Shown one piece after another: positions 1 through 9,875 of a stretch of DNA of 17,843 bases. Source of the stretch: Thermomucor indicae-seudaticae (taxonomy: Eukaryota; Mucoromycota; Mucoromycetes; Mucorales; Lichtheimiaceae); NCBI GenBank assembly GCA_000787465.1, contig JSYX01000679.1, forward strand, positions 1 through 17,843, read 5' to 3'. Each line of letters opens with the position of its first letter. The stretch's first letter is position 1. The position numbers and the translations under genes were made by a program. The notes beneath the pieces were generated by a model. That model saw nothing but the letters and a program-made list of their open reading frames with translations. It ran no database searches and was not told where the DNA came from.

Positions 1-541
1 GGATTAGAAAGACATTGCGGACTGACTTTGCTGATGGATAGCCGGTGATAAGCTTCTGTCCCGACTCCCACCGTATGCTCCCTGTCTTTGGCACAATAAG
101 CTGTAGCTATCATTGCTCGTATGAACTTGTCTTATTCCTTTCTGGGTTAGGCTACGGCTGACGTTGTATCGCTTCATGCGTAAACCGTGCGCCCTTCGTG
201 CCCGGCAGCCTACAAGGCGTAAGACCGAGGTCAAACCTTAACACCGCCACCACGGAACAAACGTAAGCCTGAAACTTGTGATTTTACTTGCTCCATGCTT
301 ATATGATTCTATCTTAGGTGCGTCGGCTGGTCCCCGCTGAATTGCGGTGAATACCTTTGCGGGTGTAAGTATGAATCCTTTTTTTACTTGTTAAAACTTG
401 CGACTAATGTTATTCTCCAATTTTTCATTGGCTTCAAACAAATTCTGGCTATAACTTTGATTCGTCTCATTTGGTTTCCTGATTTGTATTTTATGAATCT
501 TACTGTTTCTTTACACAATAAAGATTAAAGGAAGGAGAGAC
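1..541. other. Left-edge stretch without a recognised gene
   Basis: No reading frame here resembles a protein family I know. The longest is a 76-codon minus-strand frame at 4-234, rich in Arg and Ser, with no intron signal pattern and no visible domain. The right part (about 370-541) is AT-rich and would serve as the 3' flank of the TatD-family gene that ends at 542. The left part (1-240) is more GC-balanced and could be the remnant of a repeat or a UTR. I cannot support any specific call. Confidence 0.4.
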
Positions 542-1596
542 CTATGAAACGAAGGCCCGCCAATTGGCATGCGTTTGTCGAACCGTATGATCCAATGACC
601 AGTTCCGAGCCTTGGCGACGATCTTTGCTATACTGACCATGCCTCGATCAATCCCATGCGGGCTATTGAGATCGGACTCGAGCAGCAGCCTGTCTTCGGG
701 CACCGCGCAAATAAGCTCGGCTAGCTTTTTCGGGCCTAATCTGGCATTGATGGCCACGGAAAACGAGACGTAGATGCGGTAGGCCTTGAGTTGTAAGAAC
801 TGCGGGATCGTCGCTGGAGATCCGCCAAACGAATGTAAGCATAGCCGGACGACGCCAGCCTTTTTATGATCCTTTTGTAATAACTGCAGCAAGTGGCCTT
901 GAGACTGCACGCAATGAATACTCACGGCACGATCCAGTTCGCGTGCCACGGCTAGTTGGGCTTCCAGGATGGCCAATTGGTGTTCGATCGTGCACTGCAC
1001 CGTGGTAGGCCGGACACCATGCCATTCTACTGCTCCTCCTGGTAATAATCGTGCTGAGCGGTCCAGACCTACTTCACCCACCAGCGCGTTCGGATGCTCT
1101 CGTAGTCGTTGCCTCAAGACGGACTCCCAGGTTTCAAATGGAACGGGTGGCGGCAGCGCCTGAATCATATCCTTCTTTTCTTGCTCTATTCGCGCCTTGA
1201 GCACACGGTCATAATGCCCCTCGCTTTTGTCGCCTCTGGGCATTACCCGGTAGACAAACCATGGATGGATTCCTTTTCCATTATTTATTAGAACTACTTT
1301 CCTTCCTTCAACTCAACTGCTTTCTAATAATTACCAAAGCAAGGAACACATTTGGTTTCGGAATGCGCGACTTGAGCCACTCGGTCCCAGTCATCCAGCC
1401 GGACGCCCATGATGGTTAAATGGCCAGTCCGGAGCTGCGAAATAACGCCTAGGTGCTCCACGTCATCGTGCGGATGGCAATGTGCATCAGACAAGAAATC
1501 ATACAGTGCGTCATTAAACGGTTCAGTCGTGGTAGGAATATTATGGTTCAACAGTGATTCTTCCTCTACTTCACGTAAGCACATTATTGGGGGCAA
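542..1596 (-). CDS. scn1: TatD-family metal-dependent hydrolase, Scn1-like
   Basis: Two exons, 1596-1335 and 1272-542, are joined across a 62-nt GT-AG intron (1273-1334) and give about 330 residues. The metal-binding set of TatD enzymes is present: DAHCHPHDD near residue 37 (the HxH pair), GEVGLD (Glu), SIHC (His), CLHSFGG (His) and LLLESDLNSP (Asp). The splice restores the family motif CFGIHPWF. TatD proteins are magnesium-dependent nucleases. The fungal branch closest in layout is Cut9-interacting Scn1 of fission yeast, whose exact role is poorly known, so the symbol is by family resemblance. The start is uncertain: ATGs at 1596 and 1584 both lie inside the last codons of the upstream protease, and no other in-frame Met exists before the HxH motif. 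The gene therefore overlaps its same-strand neighbour in a different frame. Confidence 0.85.
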
Positions 1597-3119
1597 ATCC
1601 TATCCTGCGACGGTCTCCGTCATATACGGAAACGTAGGCTTCTAAAAACTTCTGACCCAAAACAAACGCAAAAGGTCCCTTGTCCTCTCCACCGTGTACA
1701 AGGTAAGTCGGGCAACGACCCGCGGGTGCGTCCCAGTATTCTTGGGTTTGCCAGGACGGCACCGTATATTGCCTGGGCGTGAGCGTCAAAGATTTATTAC
1801 CACTGCCTGACACAAGATGAAACTGGATATCGGGTAGAGAATCGACCTTGTCGCATGGCACCGTCCATAGACCAAGGGTGTCGTTGTACTGCGCATTGGG
1901 GATATGCGTGTGGACCGCATGGATTGTCTGAGTGTCCAGGATGATCATGGTTGAGCCGGTGTCCACGATGCCCGACTTGTGGTTATGGAACTTTGTTTGT
2001 CCAACTTGAATACTCTCCATATCCACACCCCAATAGTTCTAGTCCAGGAAAAGAAGACTTGTGTGTATAAGCAGAGAAAACGGGGCAAGATTCTTGGACT
2101 TACAGGTAATGATTTCGATTGAGGAAACCATTGAATTGAACCCTTATATGTGTCTGATGGAGGCGGTCCTCCAAGTGAGAGTTTGCCTGCTACGGTGCCA
2201 ATCTCTTGCTTCTTCTGGATAGGCTGGAAATACACTCCAAACATGTTTTGCGTTAGTATACCTTGTCGAACCATGCTCTCTACAGGCGTCAACAGCCGCT
2301 CATGCCCTAACCCCCCCGTTATTCAGTTGTTCTTTACTTTGCTCACAAAGAGAGAGTTCTCACGCTTATTGTAATTTTTGGTGCCTTGGCTGGGTGCAAA
2401 ACCGATAATGCCATCTGAAAAATGAAATTGGGATTAGGAAACAACGACAAGAATGGAAGGCTCTTCCTATTAATTAATGATGATCCCCTTACTGATGTCG
2501 TCAGAGAATAAAGACAGTGGCATATCCGTGGCTAGTCCAAATGTTTGATTGACAATTCGAACTTGACCTTCATTCAGAAATAGGACATCCAGAGCAGCAT
2601 GGCCTTGGATGGTGCCGGATCCATATTCGACATGCATCGTATTGGACTTATCGACGGTACAAGTGGACGATTTACGAGCAATAAAGAATTCAGTGGCGCC
2701 ATAGACTTGAGGTGAAGGTACCCATAATACAGGGGAGCCAGTGTCGAAGATGACTTTGAACTGTTGTCCGGGCGTGCCACTATCCGTAAGACGTATAAAA
2801 TTTTAGAGGTGATTTTGCAAGGTAAAAAGATGGACAAGGAAAAACTTGCACTTCTATATGAATAACATACTAGAATCGAAGTAAGTTCGAAGGACTACCG
2901 TATGCTAGTAAAGAAGTATGCAAGACTCACGTTGAAGAGGTTATTGACTGCTCTGGTGGTCAAGGACCGAGGATGGAGTAGAATGTTTTCTAGGAAAGGG
3001 TCAAGCAGGTCATGGAACAATGCAGGCAGCAAGCGTTCTAGAGTTAAGTCAAGTGTAATGACTGTATCTGCCTTGACAAGGACTTGCAAAAGTAGCAATA
3101 ATAACAAGAACAAACGCAT
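1571..3119 (-). CDS. Secreted pepsin-like aspartic protease (family A1)
   Basis: Six exons (3119-2931, 2869-2850, 2779-2493, 2414-2364, 2306-2104, 2038-1571) give about 405 residues. A Leu-rich signal peptide (MRLFLLLLLLLQVLVKA) starts the protein, followed by a short propeptide. The first catalytic motif is FDTGSP with Asp near residue 82, the flap Tyr lies in EYGSGT, and the second catalytic motif is VDTGST with Asp near residue 276. A Cys pair sits in the C-terminal lobe and the protein ends in the usual RIGFAPNN. This is the length of rhizopuspepsin-type enzymes, which digest extracellular or vacuolar protein at acid pH. Exon 2 is only 20 nt, and intron 2 (2780-2849) starts with GC in the context GCAAGT. 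Only that choice restores the conserved VGTPGQ. The N-lobe shows a single Cys (in STCTVD), so a disulfide usual in the family may be absent. There is no GPI or membrane tail. Confidence 0.9.
2780..2849 (-). other. GC-AG intron (intron 2 of the aspartic protease)
   Basis: On the minus strand this 70-nt interval begins GCAAGT and ends GGATAG. GCAAGT is the standard donor form for GC-AG introns spliced by the major spliceosome. Canonical GT donors nearby (GTGCAA, GTTTTT) give the wrong phase for the only upstream acceptor, and an acceptor further downstream would delete the conserved GTPGQ motif. The flanking 20-nt exon codes YVIHIE plus two bases. Confidence 0.75.
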
Positions 3120-3243
3120 AATGAAAAAGAGATGGCCCCCCTCTCTCTCTTTGGCCTTTGCAAATGCCCTTCTTTACTTTTGAACCGGAGATTGGATTCT
3201 ATAATAAGGGAGGACCCGGAATCTTCGAAATTGGATTCCCCTT
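3120..3243. promoter_or_regulatory. Compact divergent promoter with two CCAAT boxes
   Basis: Only 124 bp separate the ATG of the protease (minus) from the ATG of GET4 (plus). The 9-mer ATTGGATTC occurs at 3191-3199 and again at 3230-3238, so the minus strand carries two CCAAT boxes 39 bp apart, 72 and 111 bp upstream of the protease ATG. CCAAT boxes are bound by the HAP/NF-Y complex. A TATAATAA-like stretch lies at 3200-3207, about 40 bp before the GET4 start. A CT-rich run sits at 3136-3152. The assignment to NF-Y is inference. Confidence 0.5.
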
Positions 3244-4555
3244 ATGGCGCATAAAGGCACGGAAAAGACGCTCGAAAAGCTCAAGACCTCAGTTGCAAAT
3301 GGCAACTATTACGAAGCGCATCAGATTTATCGCACCATTGCACGAAGATACAACAAGCAACAGAAATATGCAAAGGCCATTCAATTGCTCCACGATGGTG
3401 CCGTGACGCTCATGCAACATGAGCAGTACGCTTCCGGATCCGATTTGGCGAATTACATGCTTGACACGTATAATGCTGCCCAAGTCCCTGTAGACGAGAA
3501 ATCACTGGGTAAATAGAATTTTGTCTTCTCTTTATGCGGGAAGAGGCCCATGGAGAAAGATACTAACGCGCTAGATAGACCGCGTTGTCGAGTTACTCGG
3601 TCTTTATCCTGCTAACGAACCAGGTCGCAAGGCGTTTATTCACAATGCATTCAGGTAGAAAAGAAATAATTGTGAGCTGGCGCAGTAAAAGAGAGAAGCT
3701 ATTAAAAAAGAGAAATAGTTGGACGCAGAAACACGGTTCCTATCCTGAAGGAGATCCCGAATTACACGACTATGTGGGAACCCTATTCTTTCATGGCAAG
3801 TGCATTCCATTTTTTTATATCTGAGTCATTCTTGCTGTGTCTGAATAACAAGGAAACGGGAATGTATAGAGGAACGGTATGGTCCGGCTGAAGAACATTT
3901 AGTCGTGGGCACCGATCATAGTGCCGACCTAGTGGGCCTGGTAGCTGCTCGCTGGGCCAAAGCAGAAAATGCGCCCATGCCTGGTGTTTTCATTGCACGT
4001 GTCGTCCTTCAGTAAGTGTCCGTTTATTCTACATCGAAGGGGGGGAAGCTTCCTCACTTGAAAGAACCATAATAGACTGCTAGCCATGAAGAATATCCAT
4101 CATGCTAACTTGGCGTTGACCCGGTTCCTTAAAGAGTCAAACCCAGAAACAGGCAATGATCCTGTGCAAGTTCGTCTCGCACCTGCGGAACCTCCTGTGC
4201 AGAACCCTGTCTATACTGACAGTTGGCTCAATTTCACTCAACTTGTTCTGTTGACTGTCCAGAGAGACGCGGCTGATTTATACCGTCAGTTGCGATCATC
4301 CTATGCTGACCTCTACCGTGAGCAAAAAGGCTTTGACGATGTAAGATTCCTTTCTTTCTGAAATGCACGTCTAACCCGTTTAACTAACATCTTTTCTCTT
4401 TTAAGCTCCTGGATGACATTGGTGCCGTATTTTTCAATATTCCAAAACCAAGAAAACAGTCTAACATGTTGCAAGATTTAATGAATAGTCTGTTTGCTGC
4501 TGCTCCATCACAGCGTTCACAGGGATCATCATCATCTAACATGGAGCTCGACTAA
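3244..4555 (+). CDS. get4: GET4, tail-anchored protein insertion factor
   Basis: Six exons (3244-3508, 3579-3654, 3719-3799, 3853-4011, 4076-4340, 4406-4555) give 331 residues, close to the 310-330 usual for GET4/TRC35. The N-terminus TLEKLKTSVANGNYYEAHQI is the family signature, and the helical-repeat solenoid continues through YPEGDPELHDYVGTLFF and VFIARVVLQLLAMKN to the C-terminal LLDDIGAVFFNIP. GET4 is cytosolic. With GET5 it bridges Sgt2 to the Get3 ATPase and hands over tail-anchored membrane proteins for insertion in the ER. All five introns are 53-70 nt with GT-AG ends, and every junction restores frame and a family-like sequence. The Ser-rich tail (about the last 20 residues) is ordinary for fungal members. 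No GET5 or GET3 gene is nearby. Confidence 0.92.
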
Positions 4556-4618
4556 AAAACAAAAAGGAGAGAGGGAGTTTATTGTCGTTCTTTTTTCATT
4601 TGAAAATATATCTGTAAC

Positions 4619-6354
4619 TTAGTGTTTCCAAATCTTGTGCTCGAGACCCATTTCGTTGTTGGGTGCAAGACCAACGCAAGCCCTCAAAATATTTTCGATA
4701 GCTGCACGCTGTCTGCTCAGTGCATTCACAACGGGCGTGCCAGGGGCAACCATGGGTGCCTTTAGCATGTCTATAAAAATAGGCATCTTGATAAGTGATC
4801 CACAAAAGGTAGAGAACAAAGAACGGAAAACTTACAGCTCAAAAGGGACATGACGCTATGGAAGGAGCTGAACTTGGTCATGCCTTCAGTCTTGTACTCG
4901 ATACGCGTCAACAATTCGGCCAAGACGACCAGATCAATAATGAGAGGGGAAGCCAGGAATGAGTCTTCACAGACATTGTAGACAGAAATCGACTGACGGC
5001 CACCCATAAAGATGTCGCACTCGTACTCATCGAGGGCACGCTTCGAGTCACCGACCGAGGGCACGTACTTGATCACAACCGTGTGATCCGGGTGTTCGCC
5101 TTCTTTGTACAAGATGCGGTTGGCCGCGACCATATCATCGACGACGGTTGATTTGGAGATCTCCTTGCTTCTAAACTGCTTGTGCGACGACAGATTTTTA
5201 CCGTCATTGTTGCCCAGATGATTGTACGACGTGATAGCGACGGGCTTGATACCAGCGTTGACGAGGAAATCGACGATGGCCGACTTGAACTTAGTCTGGC
5301 CTGACTTGAAATCGTCGCCGCCAATCATGGCGCGTTCGCGTTCGGCGAGCTGAATCAGACCAGGCACAAAGGTGTTTTGCGGCGACCCATTGATGAATGG
5401 CACACCTTCTTCGATACAGGCCAGGGCGAAGATCGAGGATGGTGCGACCTCGGGGTGCGAACTGGCAACGGCCGCAAGGAAATGGTCGGCGGTATCGTTT
5501 ACGCCAGGCAAAATTTCCGCGTACCGCTCAGTGTTGGCAGTCCAGACCACAATCACCTTGTCCAGTCCGTGAGTAGCCTTAAAGTCGCGAATGTCCTTGC
5601 GAATCACGTCACAGTGCTTGCGCTTGTCGTCGCCCGGGATCAGGTTGTCGGCGCGGTCGGCTTGGTTGGCCGCAATAAAGTCTGGATAGTAGATGGATGG
5701 TAAAGGTTTCATAGTCGCCATTTCGTCGCGGACTTGGCGCTGAATGTCATAGTCCAGGACCTGAGCGCGTTCCATGGCCTCGGCCATATTCTTGCCCGAG
5801 ATATCCCAGCCGCCCAACACAAGGTCCGTCGGGTTTAACATGGGTAGCATTTCGTTCAAGGGCACATAGACGTCTTCACCTTCCGGGGTCACGCCCAGAC
5901 GCACCGTCGATGCCTGGGTCACGGAACCCCAGTAGTTGGGCACTTGCTCTCCGCGCTTGGTGCGCCACGTCAGTTTACGCTTGTGGGCAAGGATTGCTGC
6001 AGTCAGGGTAGTACCGTTGTTGCCACCCCATCCAACCATCATTAACCTGAGATGAAACCATCGTCAGCGAGATTAAACTGGGACAGACCAGCAAGGCAGA
6101 GAAGAAGACACTTACCCGACACGGGGAACCTTACGTTCCGTCTTGAATTCAAACACTTGTTCAACCGGTTGAGCTACCAAGCTTCCGTCTGACTGTTTGG
6201 TGACAATCGTGTTGGCGTACGCGTACTTGGAAATTATGTGGCTCTCGGTGTACTTGACGTTGGGCGATTGCACCTTGAAAAGAGGAGCCTTGTTTCCAGA
6301 GGCCGATGTAGTAGCAGCAGTAGTAGTGAATTCTTCAGCGTGAGGAGGAGCCAT
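4619..6354 (-). CDS. INO1: Inositol-3-phosphate synthase (INO1)
   Basis: Three exons (6354-6116, 6046-4836, 4770-4619) give 533 residues, the same length as the budding yeast enzyme. It converts glucose 6-phosphate to 1D-myo-inositol 3-phosphate using NAD, the committed step of inositol and phosphatidylinositol synthesis in the cytosol. The glycine-rich NAD loop [10 protein letters not shown] lies near residues 84-93, across the first splice. [14 protein letters not shown] and the C-terminal [20 protein letters not shown] segment are also clear. The N-terminus has an Ala/Thr-rich stretch before [12 protein letters not shown]. Introns are 69 and 65 nt with GT-AG ends. The 3' end faces GET4, with 63 bp between stop codons. 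A CCAAT box in reverse (ATTGG at 6432-6436) lies about 78 bp upstream of the ATG. I did not find by eye the inositol-responsive element known from yeast. Confidence 0.96.
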
Positions 6355-7020
6355 TGTTCTTAGTCGTTCTTTTTAGGTCTATCGCTGCAACGCCGGTATC
6401 CTCTGTGGGGGTTGTGGTGAGAACTCAAGAGATTGGCAAACTGTGAATAACAATAAACAGAGTTTAGAATGCATCATTTTCTGTATGAAGAAGAAAATCC
6501 CTTTACCGTTTTGCTTTACTTTTACTATATCGGAGAGAACTGCGTATAATTCGCAATCTCTCTCACAAAATAAAGATGAAGTAACGAGGAAAGAAACGTG
6601 ACAGAAATTTGTTGATGCCCTTCTTTTTAACTGCAAGAGAAGAACGGCGACTGAAATATGGAAGAAGCTTCGCGTAAATTCTACTTTTGAACCCCGGGGC
6701 ATACTGGTGACACAATAGCGCGTAAAGCTTGTCATGAGACATTTTCGGTTTTCTTTGCATGTCAGTGTGAAAAAGCGCGTCCTCACTGTTGAGAAACTGC
6801 CGTTTGCACTTTGCGACTCATTAAAGTCGACGGTCCGGAAGGTCGGATAAAGTAGAGCTTTTGTAGCACATCCCAGGGTATTGCTACCACTTTATTTGAC
6901 TTCGCTGACGGAATCATGTACGTGAAGGGTTTTGATTTCAATCATATTCGTTCTTGTAATCCTAGCGAGGACCGAGGTTTGACAGTGAGACACTACAAGC
7001 TCGCACCCACTCGCGATCAA

Positions 7021-7041
7021 CGTGTGTGCGTGCGTGCGCGC
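7021..7041. repeat. Alternating pyrimidine-purine tract
   Basis: Twenty-one bases alternate strictly between pyrimidine and purine (a run of CG and TG steps). Such tracts can adopt left-handed DNA under torsion. No function can be assigned from sequence alone. Confidence 0.6.
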
Positions 7042-7448
7042 TCCAGGCCCACCCTAGCCCCCAGTTCTAAGGACTGATGTTGGCTTTGGAAGCTATCCTT
7101 TTCAGCAACAGCGTTAGGATAGTCGTTGACCATCAATTTTCCTTGGAGATCAACCATATCATTTGCTGCCCTAGTCGTCAATACGCGGTATTTCCCATGC
7201 CGTGTTTGCTTATTCTCCGTCCAGCTATTATATCTGACTCTTATCTTCCGTTCGCTGGTGTCGTCCGGGAGCAATGCGGCTCCTTAACTTGTAGATATAT
7301 TGCTACACTGCAATTGCGCGAAAAGGGCGCTATCCACGGTTGCCTCGCGTTTCACTCCGTCAAAAAGGCCGTGACACTACGGGCCTTCATTTATCCGCGG
7401 GGCTCCACTACACATGCAAACATGAAGGAATGTGCAACAGAGCAGCTG

Positions 7449-7531
7449 TGAGTATATTATATATATAAGATAACGTAAGAAAAAAGAGAGATAATATATA
7501 TATATATATAGATGAGATAATATATGAAAAT
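7449..7531. repeat. AT-rich low-complexity block with (AT)n microsatellite
   Basis: The block is almost pure A/T with a perfect alternating AT core at 7494-7510 and related stretches (TATATATATAAG near 7460, GATAATATATG near 7515). It sits about 190 bp beyond the stop codon of the Whi3-type gene. Confidence 0.75.
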
Positions 7532-7611
7532 GATATAACAAAGACTGATTGGCTTATCGAGAGTAAGTAAAAAAGGAAGTTTTGTTTGAAAATGCTGATA
7601 ATCTTGGCTGT

Positions 7612-7637
7612 ACTTGCTTACTTACTTGCTTGCTTGT
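7612..7637. repeat. CTTG/CTTA tetranucleotide repeat
   Basis: Tandem four-base units (ACTT, GCTT, ACTT, ACTT, GCTT, GCTT) form a short imperfect microsatellite in the 3' flank of the Whi3-type gene, about 80 bp from its stop codon. Confidence 0.6.
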
Positions 7638-7716
7638 GGAAAAGGGGTTGGTTGTGTAAGATGGTGGAATGAGAGAATGAGCATGCAAAGAAAATTAAAG
7701 TTGTATAAGGATCAAA

Positions 7717-9430
7717 TCATTGAGCATCAAGTGACACTGACACGCTTTCGCGTCGATAGCCGACAGGGGCCAAACCAAAGTTCATTGCAGCACTAGAGAT
7801 GCTGTTGTGACGAACACCCTACCAAGGAAAGTTTCACTTGTGTCGATATATATATCCTTTGCTCTTCGTGTTCGTTTCTTACCAGAGGATTCTTGCTAAA
7901 CGACAGTCGTATTCCACCTTTGGTAGAGTTGCTCAGAGGATTTCCATGCAATTCTCGCAAAGCCTGAGTTGCACACGCGACATCTTCAAACTCCACAAAG
8001 CACATTGGACCGTTGGGCTTGTTTCGGAACGAAAGGCGTTTGTAGCCAATACATTTCGAGAACATGGCTCGTAATTCCTCTTCGTTTGCATTTGGAGGCA
8101 AGTTACCGACGTATAGCGTGTTGCATGGTGGATTGTTTTGGTCCATATTGCCGAGTGTCCCAAATAAGCTTCTGCAGCCGGTAGGTGATGTGACGCCTGG
8201 CGGAGACGGGAGTCCTCCGAGATGATGCTGGTTTGTAGATGTATTGATAGAAAGACCGCCCAAGCGTGCATTCAGAGTGCTAATACCCTCATTTATCCTC
8301 GAGGAAGTTGATGAAAGCGATGGTTGTGGCAACGGTGGAGACGGCTGCTGCATCGGATAGCTACCCTCTTCCAGCACACTGCTCAAACCGCCATTACCGC
8401 TGCTGGTGGATGTAGGACTCAATAGATTAAACAAGGATGCCATATGTTGCGATGGTGTAGACTTTGACAGGTAGTCTGTATCATCCATTTCCAGTACACT
8501 CTTGCTGGAATAGCGATGACCAGGGTAAAAGCCCGCGGGATATCGGTTACTGACAGCAGTAGGAGGAGGAGAATAAATATCTCCCATGGATGCTGTGCGA
8601 CCATCAAAGGAAGGACGCATAAAGACTGAATCGATGAATCCTGAAGAAGTCGATGTAGTTGGTGGTGGTGGTGGCGGACTCATTGGCGAAAAGAGCTCTG
8701 GATGATGATACATATCGGGATATGCAAAATCATTGGCACTGTTGACCAAAAGGTCACCTGCCGCAGTGGGAGGGGGTGGCACAGAGTGAAATACCTCATA
8801 TGCTGCTGACTGACTATTATTGCTTGTTGAAGGATGACGCTGCCTTTGCTGATGTTTCTGTTGTTGCTGCTGTTGCATCTGTTCATTTGACAACCCACGC
8901 TTGGTGTGAAGGTTCTTTTTAGCCATTTCTGCCTTCAAGACAGACCCCTTTTCGGCATCTATTTTTCGTCCACTCAGGATATCTTTGGCCTCAAGAGCTT
9001 GCAAACGTGTGCGGAATTTGGCAAACCCAATCTAACATGTCAAGTTAACCTTGTTCCTTTGCTTGTTCGCTTAGTCTTCTCTTACAATCTGCTTTCTCGA
9101 ATTATTGTTGCCACTGTTGGTATTCGTCGTCAGTTCATCGTCAGCGTCTTTGGACGGTATCTTGAGCGTTGCGGCCTCAAACCCTGGTGAAAAGATAAAC
9201 ATGTTTTGGAACTCGCGCTCTTGCATGTCGTCGGGAAAGCCAACCACAAAAATGGTAGAAATTTCTTCACTGTTGTTGTTATTATTAGCAGCCATGTGGT
9301 TGGGTTGCTGTTCTCCCCCGTTGGACAACATGACATTGTATAAGCTATTAGTCAACGGCGGAGGCGGGGGTAAAGAACCAACAGGCGACATCAAGGGTGG
9401 CGATGACAATACTCTAGAATCACCAGGCAT
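7717..9430 (-). CDS. whi3: Whi3-type RNA-binding protein with two RRM domains
   Basis: Three exons (9430-9086, 9031-7883, 7818-7717) give 531 residues from the first in-frame ATG. RRM1 begins at [17 protein letters not shown] (about residue 58) and continues across intron 1 to [20 protein letters not shown]2 (about 419-494) has RNP2 LYVGNL and RNP1 GPMCFVEF, followed by [17 protein letters not shown], a hallmark of the Whi3/Mde7 group. Between them lies a long low-complexity linker with a Gln run (about 168-173) and Pro and Ser runs. Whi3 proteins bind mRNAs, hold G1 cyclin messages in cytoplasmic assemblies and can phase-separate. The last exon, coding [15 protein letters not shown] and ending SVSLDAQ, is easy to miss. 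The reading frame stays open upstream to a TAA at 9572-9574 with no ATG, so an upstream coding exon or a longer N-terminus is possible. Confidence 0.88.
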
Positions 9431-9875
9431 AGCAATGAGCCGCTGAGGAGATGTTGTCGAGGACAAATTGGGTGAAGTAATAAAGGATGCCACGGTGAAT
9501 GAGGGAAAAGGGTAAAGAAAGGGAAAGGGGGGAAGGCACTGGATTTTGAAGTTGCTTCTAATGGAGGCTTTTTATTGGGTATGCGAAATGAGCGCTTGCT
9601 GTACTCAGCCTGCCGCCAAGTACTTTAAGATGCTGTTTATTGATCGAACATTTGCACTACTCGAAATATAACCGCAAGCCGAATTTGCGCTAGAATACGA
9701 TTAAACATTACGTATACGAGAAACATGTTTTTCGCTGTTATATGATAAGGAATATGTACCTTCCGCACAATCTTGGCTTCCAGATGGTGCCAAGGGTTTC
9801 CTCGAGCATTACAAATATTCAACCATTATTTCGTAAACTTCTGTTCATTGATCGTGAATAAAACTTAGTACCTAC
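9431..9875. other. Upstream flank of the Whi3-type gene, with a purine tract
   Basis: No convincing coding exon was found here. A polypurine run at 9501-9536 is interrupted by a single T and contains four G runs of at least three (9503, 9510, 9521 and 9527), so the Whi3 transcript would carry the C/U-rich complement near its 5' end. A minus-strand stretch near 9750-9800 codes NPWHHLEAKIVRK before a GTACAT donor-like site and might be a third exon of the small candidate gene at 9876-10200. That is only a suggestion. Confidence 0.35.

Larger units (their letters stand above)
6355..7716. other. Gene-poor interval with simple repeats
   Basis: This 1.36-kb stretch lies upstream of INO1 and downstream of the Whi3-type gene. 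No frame in it shows a family motif. A 124-codon plus frame at 7077-7451 and an 84-codon minus frame at 7017-7274 lie opposite each other, have no recognisable domain, and look like chance. The right third holds low-complexity DNA, listed separately. The left part (6355-6800) is the likely INO1 promoter and 5' leader. I found no convincing RNA gene. Confidence 0.5.

Noticed and set aside
1571..1596. Protease and TatD gene as a single fusion protein
   Set aside because: The two frames differ, the protease ends with a normal family C-terminus and stop codon, and no splice pair was found that would join them.
2574..2837. Reading the protease as a pseudogene because of stops and a frame break
   Set aside because: A GC-AG intron and a 20-nt exon explain all breaks and restore conserved motifs in phase.
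5073..5703. Long antisense and shifted frames inside INO1
   Set aside because: They mirror the codon bias of the INO1 exon and have no family resemblance.
6681..6700. Possible tRNA T-arm on the minus strand near a GGGGTTCAAAAG string
   Set aside because: No cloverleaf partner stems could be found on either side.
7077..7451. A 124-codon plus-strand frame
   Set aside because: No domain or compositional pattern of a real protein, overlapped by an equally open frame on the other strand, and next to low-complexity DNA.
7449..7531. AT block as a centromere or replication origin
   Set aside because: Too short and without any defining element. AT microsatellites are common in fungal intergenic DNA.
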